Below are positions 47,701 through 60,408 of a DNA stretch of 64,000 nt, piece after piece. The DNA is from Nyssa sinensis (taxonomy: Eukaryota > Streptophyta > Magnoliopsida > Cornales > Nyssaceae): positions 29,359,307 to 29,423,306 of the forward strand of contig CM018035.1 of assembly GCA_008638375.1 (NCBI GenBank), given 5' to 3'. The notes under the pieces are model-generated. The model ran no database searches, was not told where the DNA came from, and was given only the letters and a program-made list of their open reading frames with translations. How positions within the stretch are numbered: the stretch's first letter is position 1; every line of letters starts with the position of its first letter. Both the position numbers and the translations under genes were made by a program.

Positions 47701-48506
47701 CTTCAAATTCAAATATTGAAGGTGAGTAACTTCTGACACTGTTTTAGTTACTGCTCCTTGATCTGTTAAATTGTTTCGAATACCATATGTTTTGAATGCA
47801 ATTGTTTTAAATGCATGCTTTTATCACCGATGACATGGTTTTTAGTTTCTCAAATGATTAACTATACTTCTGATTGATATGCTAGCACTCTGAACTGTTT
47901 ATTCTGTTTTGATCTATTGAACTTGACTTGGATTTATTGAACTATTAATTCCAAACTGATTTACTTAACCATGTGATTTAAGCAAAGATTGAATTCGAAA
48001 CTCTTGCCTGGATATCTGTGTTACTCACTGGGCTTTCAAAGCTCATTCCATTATTTTAATAATTTCAGGGGAACCCTCAGATGGACAGGTTTAGCAGGTC
48101 CAGAACTTAGGGGGAAAAAGTTGGAGACCCCCAAATAGAATGATAACCCATTTTTGAGAATCTATATCATTTTTGTACTTTTGTGTAACTGAACAGACTA
48201 TGACCTTTTGTAGTGGAACTGTTTTGTAATCTTAATTAAGATAGGTCTGACTATGATATATCCTGAATGCTCTACCAAGTATATATGTATGCATTCTCAT
48301 GTGAATATTCCGCTGCTTAAACTATATATGTTGAATGCATTATGCTTGGGATTTAGATCGGAATGGCCTTTGGTTAGGATTACCGTCGGGGTTTGTTTTC
48401 AAAAAAAAATAAAAAAAAAAAAAAAACTGATAAAACCCGATGGGTGCCTAACTGGCCTTTGCCACGTACCCCAAATCCGCACAGGGTGGGTCTGGGGGAT
48501 GTGACA
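44781..48506 (+). repeat. 3' LTR of element A
   Basis: Same borders and content as 36299-40023. Differences include the CCAAT-like change near 45240, a double change near 47068 and the longer poly-A near 48408-48426. Confidence 0.95.
47306..48094 (+). CDS. LTR-embedded small gene, three exons (3' LTR copy)
   Basis: Exons 47306-47556, 47666-47721 and 48069-48094. Protein identical to the 5' LTR copy: the only exon difference is a silent ATA/ATT change near 47413. Another change lies in intron 1 and a 1-base insertion in intron 2. Because the retroelement transcript starts in the 5' LTR, this copy could also be expressed from the 3' LTR's own promoter into flanking DNA. Confidence 0.65.
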
Positions 48507-48511
48507 TATAG

Positions 48512-48833
48512 ATATACATGGCTCATGGAACTAATGGTACTCTAGAGATATTAGATCTGCTCTGTTGTTATATGCTTGATTTTAGATATGCTCTGAAATT
48601 AGAATTGTTGACTGACTGGATTTAGTCTTGCTCTGTGATACATATACTTATGATGGATAAGTGAGTTGCATTCCCGTGATACAAAGAAAAAGTTTTAAAT
48701 TCCGCTGCATCTGACCCTACAGTTGGAGTGCAATTCGTCGGAAAGTTCAGAATTTGCCTTTGGTTGGTCGCGTCGCGACCGACTGGCAGTCACGTCCTCG
48801 ACATCCGCGTAGGGTGGGGTTCGGGATGTGACA
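48512..48833 (+). repeat. 5' LTR of element B, final part
   Basis: Resumes after element A and ends GGGTTCGGGATGTGACA. No difference from 54636-54957 that I can see. Confidence 0.95.
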
Positions 48834-48837
48834 AGAG

Positions 48838-48849
48838 TGGTATCAGAGC
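48838..48849 (+). other. Primer-binding site of element B
   Basis: TGGTATCAGAGC, four bases after the LTR end. Confidence 0.95.
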
Positions 48850-49550
48850 AAATGTTGAAAGATAATTAAGATTGAACCGAAGTTGGTAAAGTTTTGAAAT
48901 CAACTAGTATCACAGAGCAATATCAGAGCATTAGGTTATGGATTAAGAACCACAGAGTACCTGAGCCATAGATCTTAAGTTCCACTTTTGGGAGATCTGA
49001 TGTGGAGTTATGAAAGTTTTCATAATAGACGATAGTCCTGTAATTCTGAGGCATCTGAGGACTGGGGATTTTCTGGGTCTGATATGAACTGGTGTAATTT
49101 AAGGTTGTAGACTCATGATACTTAGAGACATGTCCATACGAATAATTATGGACATAGCAACCGAAAGGAAATGACAGTAGGTCTGTTGACTCCGACATTG
49201 ACGCTTGTAATTATGGATAGCAAGTGAATCACTTGTGGGATCACATGTGATTAAATGATCCTAGTGGATGATTTCCACTTATTTGAGGATGACTACCCGA
49301 TTGATCTGATATGAGATAAGTCTGATAATTGAATCTTGAGGAGATTATACAATTGTGACTGTAAAGTCTGACCGAATGGGAATATCTGTATCTGATATGG
49401 AGTCTGTATGGAACTGATACAAAATGTCCTCTTGATAGGAAAATAGTATCCCGAATAATACGGCGGTCCGAGAGACAAATGAAAAAGGGGAGATTATGAT
49501 GACAGAATCTCCTAGATATGACCAACCAAGTTTTGAGGACAAAACTTTTC

Positions 49551-49565
49551 TGAAGAGGGGTAGGA
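49551..49565 (+). other. Polypurine tract of element B
   Basis: TGAAGAGGGGTAGGA directly before TGTAACACCCC; GAGGACAAAACTTTTC lies upstream, as in element A. Confidence 0.9.
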
Positions 49566-50174
49566 TGTAACACCCCGACTCTGTATAATTAATAATTAAA
49601 TAATTAATTATTAATTAGTACCGGCTTAGGGAATAATTAAGGAAATTAACCTTAATCTCCCGGTGGTCATACTAGACCAATAGAATGACAAAACATGTCC
49701 GAGAATAGGGTATAATACCCGAACCTAATTATCCATTAATTAGGTGAAATAATGTCAATTTAACACTGACGGAATTCGAATTAGTTAATCCTGAAAATCT
49801 CGAATGATTAATAAATGACACGGAACCTCTGACACTGAAGATAACAGAAATAGAAACTGACCGGAAGAAACCGCACCGAAAAAGGAGTTACGGAATGAAA
49901 GTTATGAGGCAAACATCAGAAACTGAATTAATGCGCAGCCAAACAGGGCCTTAGCCCAAATTGTGGAAAAATGACCAAATTGGTGGTCAAGGGGAATTGA
50001 ACCCTTGACCTATGGAAGGAATGAATCTCACCCAAAAACTTAACCAGGTGGCCATCCAGCACCTTTGTGCCTATATATACAACTTAATTGTATATATCTC
50101 TGATTTGCCCCAACTTGCCACCCAATTGGACCAATGAGGTCTCATGCAGCCCACATATGATATATATAATATAT

Positions 50175-50216
<42 letters not shown>

Positions 50217-53200
50217 GGAGATTCAATTCTGATTGGACCACCCTCTCCACCAATGGGAGTCCATGCAACAAGTTAATTTATAAAATATATACATGTCTAT
50301 GCTTGTATATATTATGTCTTGTGTGTCTCGTGGGGGAGGGGGAGGAAACTAGAAATCCAAAACAGATCTCTGTGCTTGTGATGATGGATCTGCTAGAGAG
50401 AGAATTTATAGAGAGAGAAGGCCTTGCATGTGTATACACATGTGTCCATGGTGTGTGTGTCTTCATTGGAGATGCACCAAAAAGGAATTGAGACATGGTT
50501 GAAGCTCTGAAGTGCCCAAGGACTGAACCACGAAGCATGGGAACATGGACAGTGGTCGGTTATGAGGTATATTTTCAAAATTTGCTTCAATTCTTGATCT
50601 GAAGTTTTGGGTACTGTTTTGTGCATTGTAGAACTAGAATTGCATGCATGCTAACTAGTTGATGAGGTCTGGGTTATTTAGGCTTGAAATGGACCATCAA
50701 ACTGCTTGGAATTCAAGCAAAAACACAAAATCTGCCATTAATGGACCTGCACTGAATAGGGTCTGATCAACCTCCACCGAACTTGATTTGAGTTACCCAG
50801 ACCTGAACTAGACCCCATTAGGTGTCTAAAAATCACCATCCGCGACTGAAACTCACACGGGTAGACCCTCAAAACCGAACCTATAGGTCTCGGCCATGGA
50901 ACCCAAACTCGAAAATAGGCTCTTGAACTGAAATTCATAAATGGGGAATTGAAGCCCCTATCCTAAGGGTCACAACAAGCCAAGAATCGTGCAATTTGGT
51001 TGAGAAACGAGGCCCCACGACCGAACTGAAACTCTGTGCGATAATCGGCTATACAGAGTTTAATCCGTGGATTCGATGCATGAAATGGATGCCAAAACAT
51101 TGGCATGACACCTAGGGACTGATTGGAACCAAAAACAGTTGGAAAACGTGCTTGAAATGGCACGAAATAGAGAAAAAATGGGGACTGGTATTAGGGCAAC
51201 AATACCCTGCGTGATGGGGAAGACAGAGTCGACTCGGTCGACTCGCGTGTCGACCCAGACACGTGTCGGTCTACGGGCGTGCCACTGCTTTAGTGGAACG
51301 GCACCGTTTTGATGTTTGATGTTTTAAATTTAAAATCAAATTCTGGCTGTTTGGTTACGGGCTTTAAAAATTAAAATTGAGATTAGGGGCAATTGAAACA
51401 CGGATAGGGACTAAAATTGGGGTCATTAGGGATATGCTATCCCGGTTTTCTGAGGGACCCTGAACCGGTTGGCTTCTTTGAATTCTGGACCGGTTCAACT
51501 GATGAACCCTTGAACCCTTGGGTTTGAACCCCTAAATTATGAAATTATGTTTTAACCCCAAATGATTTCTGAAAATTACGGATTTACCCCTGACAGTTTT
51601 AAAGAATTACACAGTGGCCCAGACTTTTGAAAATTTATACATTTAAGCCCTGAATAAATTAATTAAATAATAAAATAATTATTTAATTATTTTATTAAAT
51701 AGGTAAAATTACAATTTTACCCCTGGACATTAAATATGTCAAACGAAGTCCAAATTAAGTAAATAAATAGTGTATTTTCACTATTTCAAATATTCTGGAC
51801 TCAATGGTACAGTCCAAATTGGGAAATATAGTACCGAAAAATACAGACCTGTAAGTGATAAATTACTGTACTGCCCCTGATGGCACCAGACCCAAATAAA
51901 AATAAAAGATAGCCTATTTTGACTATCTCGTGCACTCTGGACCCAATGGTGAGGTCCATTTTATGAACTGACGTGCCGAAAAATACGACACATGAAATTA
52001 CCAAATTACCCCTGATACCGTACGAGACCTAAATAAAGTCCGATTGAGACGAAACTGATACCGGTAGGAGCGCAGACACTGGTGAGACTGTATACTTGAT
52101 TAGATGACGAATCGGGGTCAGAATTATACAAAACGTAAAATGACCAAAATACCCCTGAGCACTGTAAGTGCAAAGTAGAGGTCAAACTGATCTGATAAAT
52201 TATCATAGGGATAATTATGAACACTGAAGGGCTAAATAAGACTCCGAGACAGTCAACGCGTAAAACGAGAAATGACCGATGTGTCCCGACGATCTAAAGC
52301 AGATATCAAATGAAGTCCAAGGGACTTATAAATTTATACATGAGATATATGGGACGTTCTGAGGACCATGATAGGGTCCGGGGCAAAAATAATAAAATTA
52401 CTATTTTGCCCCTAAGACTAAATAAGTACCCAACTGATACCGATTAAAGTCTAAAAGACTTAAAACTTCATATATACGATATATGGGATATTCTGAGGAC
52501 CATAACAGGGTCCGGGATAAGAATGGCAAAATTACCATTTTGCCCCTATGGTTAAAATAAGAACCTAACTGATACCGATTGGAGTCCAAAGGACGTAGAA
52601 CTTTGTACTTAAGATATAAAGACTATTCCGAAGACCACGACAGGGTCCGGGACAAGAATGGTAAAATTACCATTTTGCCCCTAAGGTTGAATGAGTGCCT
52701 GACTGATAACAATTGAAGTCTAAATGACTTAGGATATAATCCTAATAACTGCTAAGCCTAATTAAAGAAAGAAATAGCCTCGAGTGAGACCCAATGGAAG
52801 GGCGATAGGCTACTAGGCTACCTTAGGTAATCCGATAGATACCTAAGATGACGAATGAGACCTGAATGGATGAGTTCTGATCTGTCTGTGATTGATGATT
52901 ATTATTCAGGATATACATGGAGATGCCTGACGTACCTGGAGGTTATCGGATTATTTATGCAAGGAAATAAGCGTAAAGTTTGTGAGTAACTTCTGACACT
53001 GTTTTGATACTGTCCCTTGATTTACTGATCTGTTTTGAATGCAAATATTTAAGTGCAATTATTTAAATGCAAGTTTTCCGTACTATATCACTTATGACAT
53101 GGTTTTAGTCTTTTTAAATAATTGACTATATTCCTGATCCCTGTGCTAGCATTCCGTACTGTTTTGCCTGTTTTGAACTGTTGAGATAAAATGGATATAT

Positions 53201-54957
53201 TGAACCATTATTTCCGAAACGATAAAATAAACCATGTGATATAGGCAAAGAACAACATTTTGTTGTATCGTACCGATTTGTATAGTATACTGTCTGAATG
53301 CTATATTGTTTAAATGTATGTACTTAATGTACGCCCTTTGTACCACATTCCACGTGATGTGCTTGTGTCCTTCGAATTAGGAATTCCGTTCAGTTCGGTT
53401 ATGTGCTGTCCGTTAATGATATGTCTGCCTCGGTTGTTATGTTCCGTCCGGTTCTGATATGTTCGGTCCGTAATGATGTTAAGTCTGTCTTGATTGAAAT
53501 ATGGTCCAGTTCCGTTATGATCTATCCGTTCATGATATGTCTTTGTTTCGACTGATGTATTGTTCCGTTCGATTCTGTTATGTTCCGTTTGTTGATGATC
53601 TGTCTGTCTTGATTGATATATGGTCCAGTTCCGTTATGATCCGTCCGTTAATGATGTTAAGTCCGCTTTGATTGATATATAGTCCAGTTCCGTTATGATC
53701 CGTCCGTTGATGATATGTCTTTGCTTTGACTAAAGTTTTGTTCTGTTCGATTCTGTTATGTTCCGTTCATTGATAATGTGTCTGCCTTGATTGATATATG
53801 GTCCAGTTCCGTTGTGTATTGTCCGTTGATGATACGTCTGTCTTAATTGAAATATTGTTCAGTCCAGTTATGATTAGTTCCGACAGTGATGTTTCCCTGA
53901 CTTGATTGTTATATTGTTTCTACCCGGTTCCGTTATGATGTGTCCTGCTCATGATTTGCCTGTGTCCTGATTAGTGTATCGTTTCCGTTTAGTTCCGTTA
54001 TAATTTTATCCGTTCGCGATATGCCTTTGCTTGACTGATGTATTGTTACCGTCCGATTCCGTTATATTCCGTCCGTTAATGTTATGTCTGCTTCGATTGA
54101 TATGTTCCGTCCGGTTCCGACATGTTCCGTCCGTTGATGATCTGTCTGTCTTGATTGATATAAGGTCCAGTTCCGTTATGATTCGTTCCGTTAATGAAGA
54201 GTCTGTGTCTTGACCGATATATTAGCAATAGTTATTGTTCTGACCGATTGGTTATGTCATGTTCCGATCCGTTTGTATTGTCTGTTCGATTCTGTTTTAT
54301 TGTACTAGACTGCTTATGAAATGGATTTATAAAAATAGTTATTTTTGAAATGACTAAATTATCCCTGTGCCTTGGAAGCACAAAACTGGTTTTGAAACCC
54401 ATGATAGGGAATCTGTGTTACTCACTGGGCTTATTTAAGCTCACCCCATTATTCTGACATTTTTCAGGAATTACCTCCATTGGATTAGAAGGTACTATGA
54501 CATGACGTGAATAGGCCAAGTGGCATCGCAAGTAAGGATCTGACGGCACTGAATTGTAGAGACTGGTTTATTATGGATTGAACCTGGTTATTCCGGTGAG
54601 TGGTATGTTATGACTGACTTGACTGATATATATAGATATACATGGCTCATGGAACTAATGGTACTCTAGAGATATTAGATCTGCTCTGTTGTTATATGCT
54701 TGATTTTAGATATGCTCTGAAATTAGAATTGTTGACTGACTGGATTTAGTCTTGCTCTGTGATACATATACTTATGATGGATAAGTGAGTTGCATTCCCG
54801 TGATACAAAGAAAAAGTTTTAAATTCCGCTGCATCTGACCCTACAGTTGGAGTGCAATTCGTCGGAAAGTTCAGAATTTGCCTTTGGTTGGTCGCGTCGC
54901 GACCGACTGGCAGTCACGTCCTCGACATCCGCGTAGGGTGGGGTTCGGGATGTGACA
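49566..54957 (+). repeat. 3' LTR of element B, 5392 bp
   Basis: Uninterrupted copy of the B LTR. TA run 50176-50212 is about 12 bp longer than in the 5' LTR. Contains the empty target of element A (TATAG 54631-54635) and an intron-like unit 52982-54467. Confidence 0.95.
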
Positions 54958-57210
54958 AATAGTGTATCCTTACTATTTTGGATATTCTAAGACTAATGGT
55001 AGGGTCCGTTTTATGAGACGGGGCCCGAAAAATATGACACGTAAAACGATAAATGACCAAAATACCCCTTGACCAAAATTAACAAGTTATTAGTGTATTC
55101 TTACTATCTTGGACCTTCTGAGTCCAATGGTGAGGTCCACAACACGAAATGGGGTCCCAAAAAATAAGACACGTAAAGGGGTAAAATGACCAAAATACCC
55201 CTGGTACCCCTAAGGCCAAAATGAAATTAGAGAAGGTCTAAATTGACTTTCTTTGACATTCCGGACTCAATAATGGAATCCGGATTACGAAACGAAGTAC
55301 AGAAAAATATGACACGTAAAACGGTAAATGACCATTTTGTCCTTTTACATATAACAGTCCGAATAAAATGTTAGGAAAGCCTAAACCGACTTTCTTGGAC
55401 ACTCCGGACTCAATGGTAGAGTCTATTCGACCAAAAGAAATGTCTAAAATAAAAAGACATAAAATTTGATGAATAGAATATGTCAGATGACTATAAATTA
55501 AAGTAATGTCGAAGTATTAATACTAAGGCGTATACGAGAAAATGAAATACGAAAAGACACAACACGTAAACATGTTAAATAAATAACTTTAAATAAAAGT
55601 TAATGGAGCTCCCGGAAGAATATAAATTGGAATAAATTCAATTCCTAACACATTTATTGTGTCATAGGTTAAGAGTACGAGTTAAGTTAAGTACATATGA
55701 AATTATGAAATCGTTTTAGGATCTAATACGATTTAAGCATAAGTTAAGGAATATCAAGATGATATTACAATCAATGTGAAGTTAATGAGATGTTTATGAA
55801 TTGTTCTTAGGAACTACAAGGAAAGTGGGAAAGCGCATTATTAGCACTAACCCTAAAGAACCAAGGTGAGTAACCCTGTGTTTGAATTGGAGATTTAACT
55901 CCATGGATTTGAAAAAGTTTTAAGTTCAAAGATATGAAGTATTTGAAGTTTCAAATTCAGTATTTACATGATGCAGTTTTAAATTGTTTTATCTTTATCA
56001 ACCCTATTATGACATGCTTAGTGATTGGTATTTATCATAGTTTTCTTAAAACATATTTCAGCATGTCTAAAGTTTAAATGCCAAATTATGTTAAATATTC
56101 TGAATTTGATTGTTACAAGTATTTGAAGTCCTATTGTAGAAATTATACATTTCATGTTTTAAATACTCATGAAAGTATCTATTGAAGAAGTTATGTGATA
56201 AATGTTTTACAAGATAAACGGTACTAAGTACCACCCCCTATGATGGTTGAAATCCTTCGGGATTCAACAGTAAATGCCCGGTAGCAGGATCTAATCCCCC
56301 AGGCAAATGAGATCGACAGTATTGGCAGTAAAATGGGAGTCTGGTTCGAAACAGATTCCACCTAATTAAAGAGAAAAGATGACAAAGTGATTTTGGAAAT
56401 GAAAGCAGGTTTTACCCTCATTTTCAAATACATATTTATGTGTTTTAAAGTTTGTATACTTTATCTAATGAAGTACGAGTTTAGCTTGAATACTTTAAAT
56501 GTTTCAAAGCTATCTATTTTATGAAATGCATATGTTTTGAGTTATATACTCTATTTGATGAAGTATGAATTTAGCTTGAATACTTTAAATGTTTCAAAGC
56601 TACATGTTTTAAGGAATGCATATATTCTGTATTCAAAGTATACGAACAATTGGCGGTGATTATTTTACAACTCTTATGTACTAAAAACCACTGCTAATTG
56701 AAAACCCCATGACGAATATTGGAATTGCTCACAAGCTTAGATTAGCTTACTTGGACTTTGTTCGGACCCCCCTTTCAGGTAATTAGCAGTAGTCTCTACT
56801 TGAGGACGACGATGATGAATCTGCTGATCTTGAAAGACTATGTTCAAGTAGTTTTTGTCTAGTACTACGAACATTAAGTATGGAGTTTTTGTATTAGTAA
56901 AACAGTACCATGTTATGTGTAAGCCCCACGGGGCAATTAAACATTTATTGTTATAAAGTTTTAAGTTTTAGTTATACTCTGAATGTGTAACCATGTATGT
57001 TATGTATGGAGCGGCAGTATCGGACGGATGTGCGTAATTTAAAAATAAGAAAAGAAAAGAAAAAAGTTTTTCACGCTTTCCGCAATCATGTGTCGCACAT
57101 CTATTCGATACCGCTGCAGATGCGAGCCTTCGCCCAAGGGTCCTCGGGCCTGAGGGTGGCGGTCGCGATGCGGGATCCGCACAGGGTGGGTTTCGGGTCG
57201 TGACACTAAG

Positions 57211-60200
57211 AGTATGTGATGGTTTGATATAATAGTTGACTAAGGTTAGAAACACATGTCTATGTGATAGACCGTATATTTTGTGGGATAGGCTTTATGC
57301 CTAGTTGTTTGATGTACGGGTTGTGCACTTAGTTATCTATACGGTAGGCGGTATGCCTAGTTATTTATGAGATAGACAGCAGACCTAGTTATCTATTTGG
57401 TTGGTTGTGTTATTATATATATGTATATGTATGCTAGGTTAGTACCCAATATTCATGGATTATAGTACTATGACTATGATATTTATACAGACTGGATTGG
57501 TCTCAGGTCTTGCGTTACAGTTGATGGATGGCGCCCCATCAGCCAGTAACAAAAGGAGTTGTGATCATGAAGGGTTATCACCTAGCTATATAAGTAAGAA
57601 ATAAAGGGAAGAATTATAAAAGCCTTAATTTAACACATGCCAATGAAGTAGAGAACCATAAATAAAAAGACACATAAGATCTTAAAATGCTAAAATGAAA
57701 ATTTAAACTTATGAAGATTCTCGTGTATGGGCTGGACAGTAGATACTCAGAGTGTTGTACCTAAAATTTTAAAGGTGTCCTTGTGATAAACCCTTTTGTG
57801 GATAAATACATTATTTTTGGATAGCATTCGCTTAGGGTTGAGTGTTGGTGGGCTAGTTGAATACTAGCGTGACTTGAGAGTGTGAATGTTACATTGTTTA
57901 AATGAATTCCTTCATTGTGAAAGGATGTGTTAGAAATCAGTGTTCATTGTTTAATGTGACTAATGGGTGGAGATGATTGACTTGAGTTATATAAGTGTTA
58001 ATTAAGCAAGTGTGTTTGTAAGATATGTTAGATTGTCAGCCGATAATTAATGATCTTTTGTCTAAGGAGAATTGTGTGGACATGAGGGGTTTGGAAACTA
58101 TTGTTGCGGATTAATCCAGATTATGATGTAATTGAATATTGATTTCGTGCTTAGGATGAGTATTGAATTGGAATACGAAGGCGAATCTAAAAGTTAGGGG
58201 TTGTGATGATTTCCTTATTTAATTGAGATTAATTATATTGTGGTGGACTGTGGGGGTAACCTAGTGATGAATGTTATTGTCTTATCTAGTTTTATGAGAT
58301 GATCGATACTAGATGTGATGAGAATAGTGAGTTGATTTAATGAACTTATGAATGTAGGCTTTGTGAAAAAATAATGAGTTGTATGAATTGGACCAAACTG
58401 AGGGGTCAATTATGAACTTCGTTTTAACTTAGTTTATAAGGTTGATTTCAGAATCATGATTGAATGAGGGTAAGCATTGATTGTTGTTTTGGAGGAAATT
58501 GTATATCGAGTTAAGGGTCAGGTGATATGAATTTCTTGAACATGAATCTTGTGTCTGAGATGCAGTTGTGTGAATGTCATTGTGGTGAAAATAGTGTGGT
58601 TGAGGCACTAGGACTTAACAGCTTGGATTGTTATACGCCTTATAAGTGAATAGTGGTTCTCACTTGTCATTTAGAGATACGGGGGTAAAGGTTGTGAATG
58701 AATCTGATTGGTTTGGATTAAGTTATAAATGTTTATGTTGTCTGGATCTAGATAATGAACATTGCACTTGGGAGATTTTACTTTATTCAGGGGCTTGCGA
58801 TGATTGCCTTGTTCCATCATCGTAGGGTTCACCAGTTGAGATAGTGGGATACTGATAAGGATCTGTAGATATTACTCGGTAGAGATATCTGGTTACATCT
58901 TTTCTTTTGACTTCATTCTACTTGACGTGTCTAATTTTGGTATTACATTGAGGATAGATCGGTTATTTACATTTTTGGGCGAGTATAGACTACTACAGGA
59001 GGAGAGTGACAGTGTGTACTCCTGAGGGAGATGTTTTCTTTATTTCACGGGGTGTCCGTGGATCCTTCTGGGGTGGACTTCGTTATGAGATGGGAGAGGT
59101 TGGACCTCGACTTAATTGGACTGGTTGGGATTACGTGATTGGGTAAGTACTGTTGTTTTAGGATGTGAAATGTGTATGACGTGTGGTATGCTTGTTCAGT
59201 GAGGAGCTGAGACTGGATGTTTATATCTACGTAGCAGGCTAAGTGAAAAAAAAAAAGGTAGAATTTGAACTCGTTGTCTATGATATAGGCTATGAGCCTA
59301 GATATCCATAGGGCTGGATGTATACCTAATTACCTGTGTGGCAGGTGGTGTGCTTATTTATGTATGTGTATATTCTTGGATGGATTTTATACTTGGGTAC
59401 TGATGTGGTAAGCTACGTGTTAGACACTGAATGTTGTTTGTTTATTCTATTTATATATACATGTGTTTTGGGTACATGTGATTAAGGATTGACGTATATT
59501 CATAGTTGGAATTAGTGACGAGTTTCATTGAGAATCTCTATTGTTATGAGACTTTATTTGAGATGTTGACTAGAACAATGATGAGTTGAAACAATCTTAG
59601 AAGGAATTGAGATATTCTTTTTACCTCCTCTAATGTTTTGTCTTTCTCGAACCTTGATATGTTGTTCAAAATTTTGTATTTAGAATGCATAGACTATGTT
59701 GCCTTCATTCGAATGTTTAGTTAACACATATAGGCTTGAAATGAAAAGGCTAATTTTGTTGATGCATGACACTTAGTCTCGGTTATATATAGATTAGGGT
59801 GGACGATGATGACCTTATTTTAAGATTATGGTATTGATTTCTTGTGGGTGAATATAGTACTTGAAGAAGATTGGATTATTGAGTTACATTGAGATACGGA
59901 CGATGTATTGATGCCAGTGTGGTAAATTATTAGGTGATTTCGTGGCTTGATTTGAGATTTTTTAAATAGTGAGGGACCTTGTGGTGTCCTGGTAATCATT
60001 GAGGAATTTTCTTTATTTTTTTTATTGTGTTGAGTTATTGAGATGGGTTGTAATGCCCAAATGGATTGAAAGGAAATTGGCGCTGATAGGCCAATGTGTT
60101 TTGAGGATTTCATTATGTGTTGTGCCATGTGGAGTGAGTCGTTACGGATGGGATCGGAACCAGACCCTAGCAGGGAGTGTGGAGGCGCGGGCCGAGGGAC

Positions 60201-60408
60201 CCTGCCTGCCCCGGAGTGGCTGAGCCGGAAGGGGGGGAGGGAGAAGGTGATAAGTCGTCTCACATTGCCTGGCTGAGGGAGAGGTGAATGATCCATTGGT
60301 AAGGTTGCACGTCTACATGACACAGTGCATTGTGCATCGATCTTTTATCATTTTGTTGAGAGTTATATTTTTAAATTTCGGGACGAAATTTCTTTAAGGA
60401 GGGAAGGA
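57211..60408 (+). mobile_element. Internal region of element C, second part, non-coding
   Basis: About 3.2 kb from the end of LTR E's target copy to C's 3' LTR. I find no gag, protease, RT or integrase motif. A GC-rich island at 60130-60300 includes GTCGTCTCACATTGCCTGG and GAGGGAGAGGTGAATGATCC, similar in wording to the CCCACATCGCCTGGGG repeat in LTR D. Purine tract TAAGGAGGGAAGGA at 60395-60408, preceded by GGGACGAAATTTC. Confidence 0.7.

Larger units (their letters stand above)
36299..48506 (+). mobile_element. Element A: nearly intact Tekay/Del-like chromovirus, 12.2 kb
   Basis: LTRs 36299-40023 and 44781-48506, Met-tRNA primer site, gag-pol with chromodomain, purine tract, and TSD TATAG. 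The LTRs differ by 13 substitutions (9 transitions) and a few 1-base or poly-A indels in 3.72 kb, about 0.35%. Family placement rests on the chromodomain-like C-terminus ([20 protein letters not shown]) and domain order. One extra T in the integrase region breaks the polyprotein. Confidence 0.95.
48834..49565 (+). mobile_element. Internal region of element B, 732 bp, non-coding
   Basis: Only primer site, spacer and purine tract. No gag or pol motif in any frame. The spacer contains a second AATATCAGAGCATTAGG string near 48919, a possible decayed duplicate of the primer site. Confidence 0.9.
31252..54957 (+). mobile_element. Element B: non-autonomous LTR retrotransposon with 5.4-kb LTRs
   Basis: 5' LTR is 31252-36298 plus 48512-48833, the internal region is 48834-49565 (732 bp) and the 3' LTR is 49566-54957. 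Net length without element A is about 11.5 kb, of which some 94% is LTR. Primer site and purine tract are of the same type as in element A (shared GGACAAAAC upstream of the tract), so A-type proteins could plausibly mobilise it. The two LTRs differ by one substitution that I can find (near 32230 / 50557), a TA-run length change, a 2-bp TA difference, one A, and an 8-bp tandem duplication near 51510. Confidence 0.93.
29380..57205 (+). mobile_element. Solo LTR of family E, split by nested elements
   Basis: Starts TGTAATATCCCGACCCGGG at 29380 and ends TTTCGGGTCGTGACA at 57205. It is interrupted by element B at 31252-54957; the LTR itself is about 4.1 kb. Flanks are CTGAG (29375-29379) and CTAAG (57206-57210), a 4/5 match that fits an old duplication. 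There is no primer site after it, so it is solo. It contains a bZIP-type palindrome (30916-30938), four ~140-bp repeats (54988-55420) and an intron-like unit 55866-56778. Confidence 0.85.

Noticed and set aside
36299..48506. Two separate LTR insertions instead of one element
   Set aside because: Matching TATAG duplications, primer site, purine tract and coding region in the right order show one element.
51490..51520. 8-bp tandem duplication (AACCCTTG) in B's 3' LTR as a functional difference
   Set aside because: Simple slippage-type change; of use only as a marker between the two LTRs.
56968..57255. Minus-strand frame with proline-rich sequence near the end of LTR E
   Set aside because: Overlaps the GC-richer LTR terminus and continues into flanking DNA; no motif.
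59826..60323. Minus-strand 165-codon frame in the C internal region
   Set aside because: No retroviral or cellular motif; composition follows the GC-rich island.
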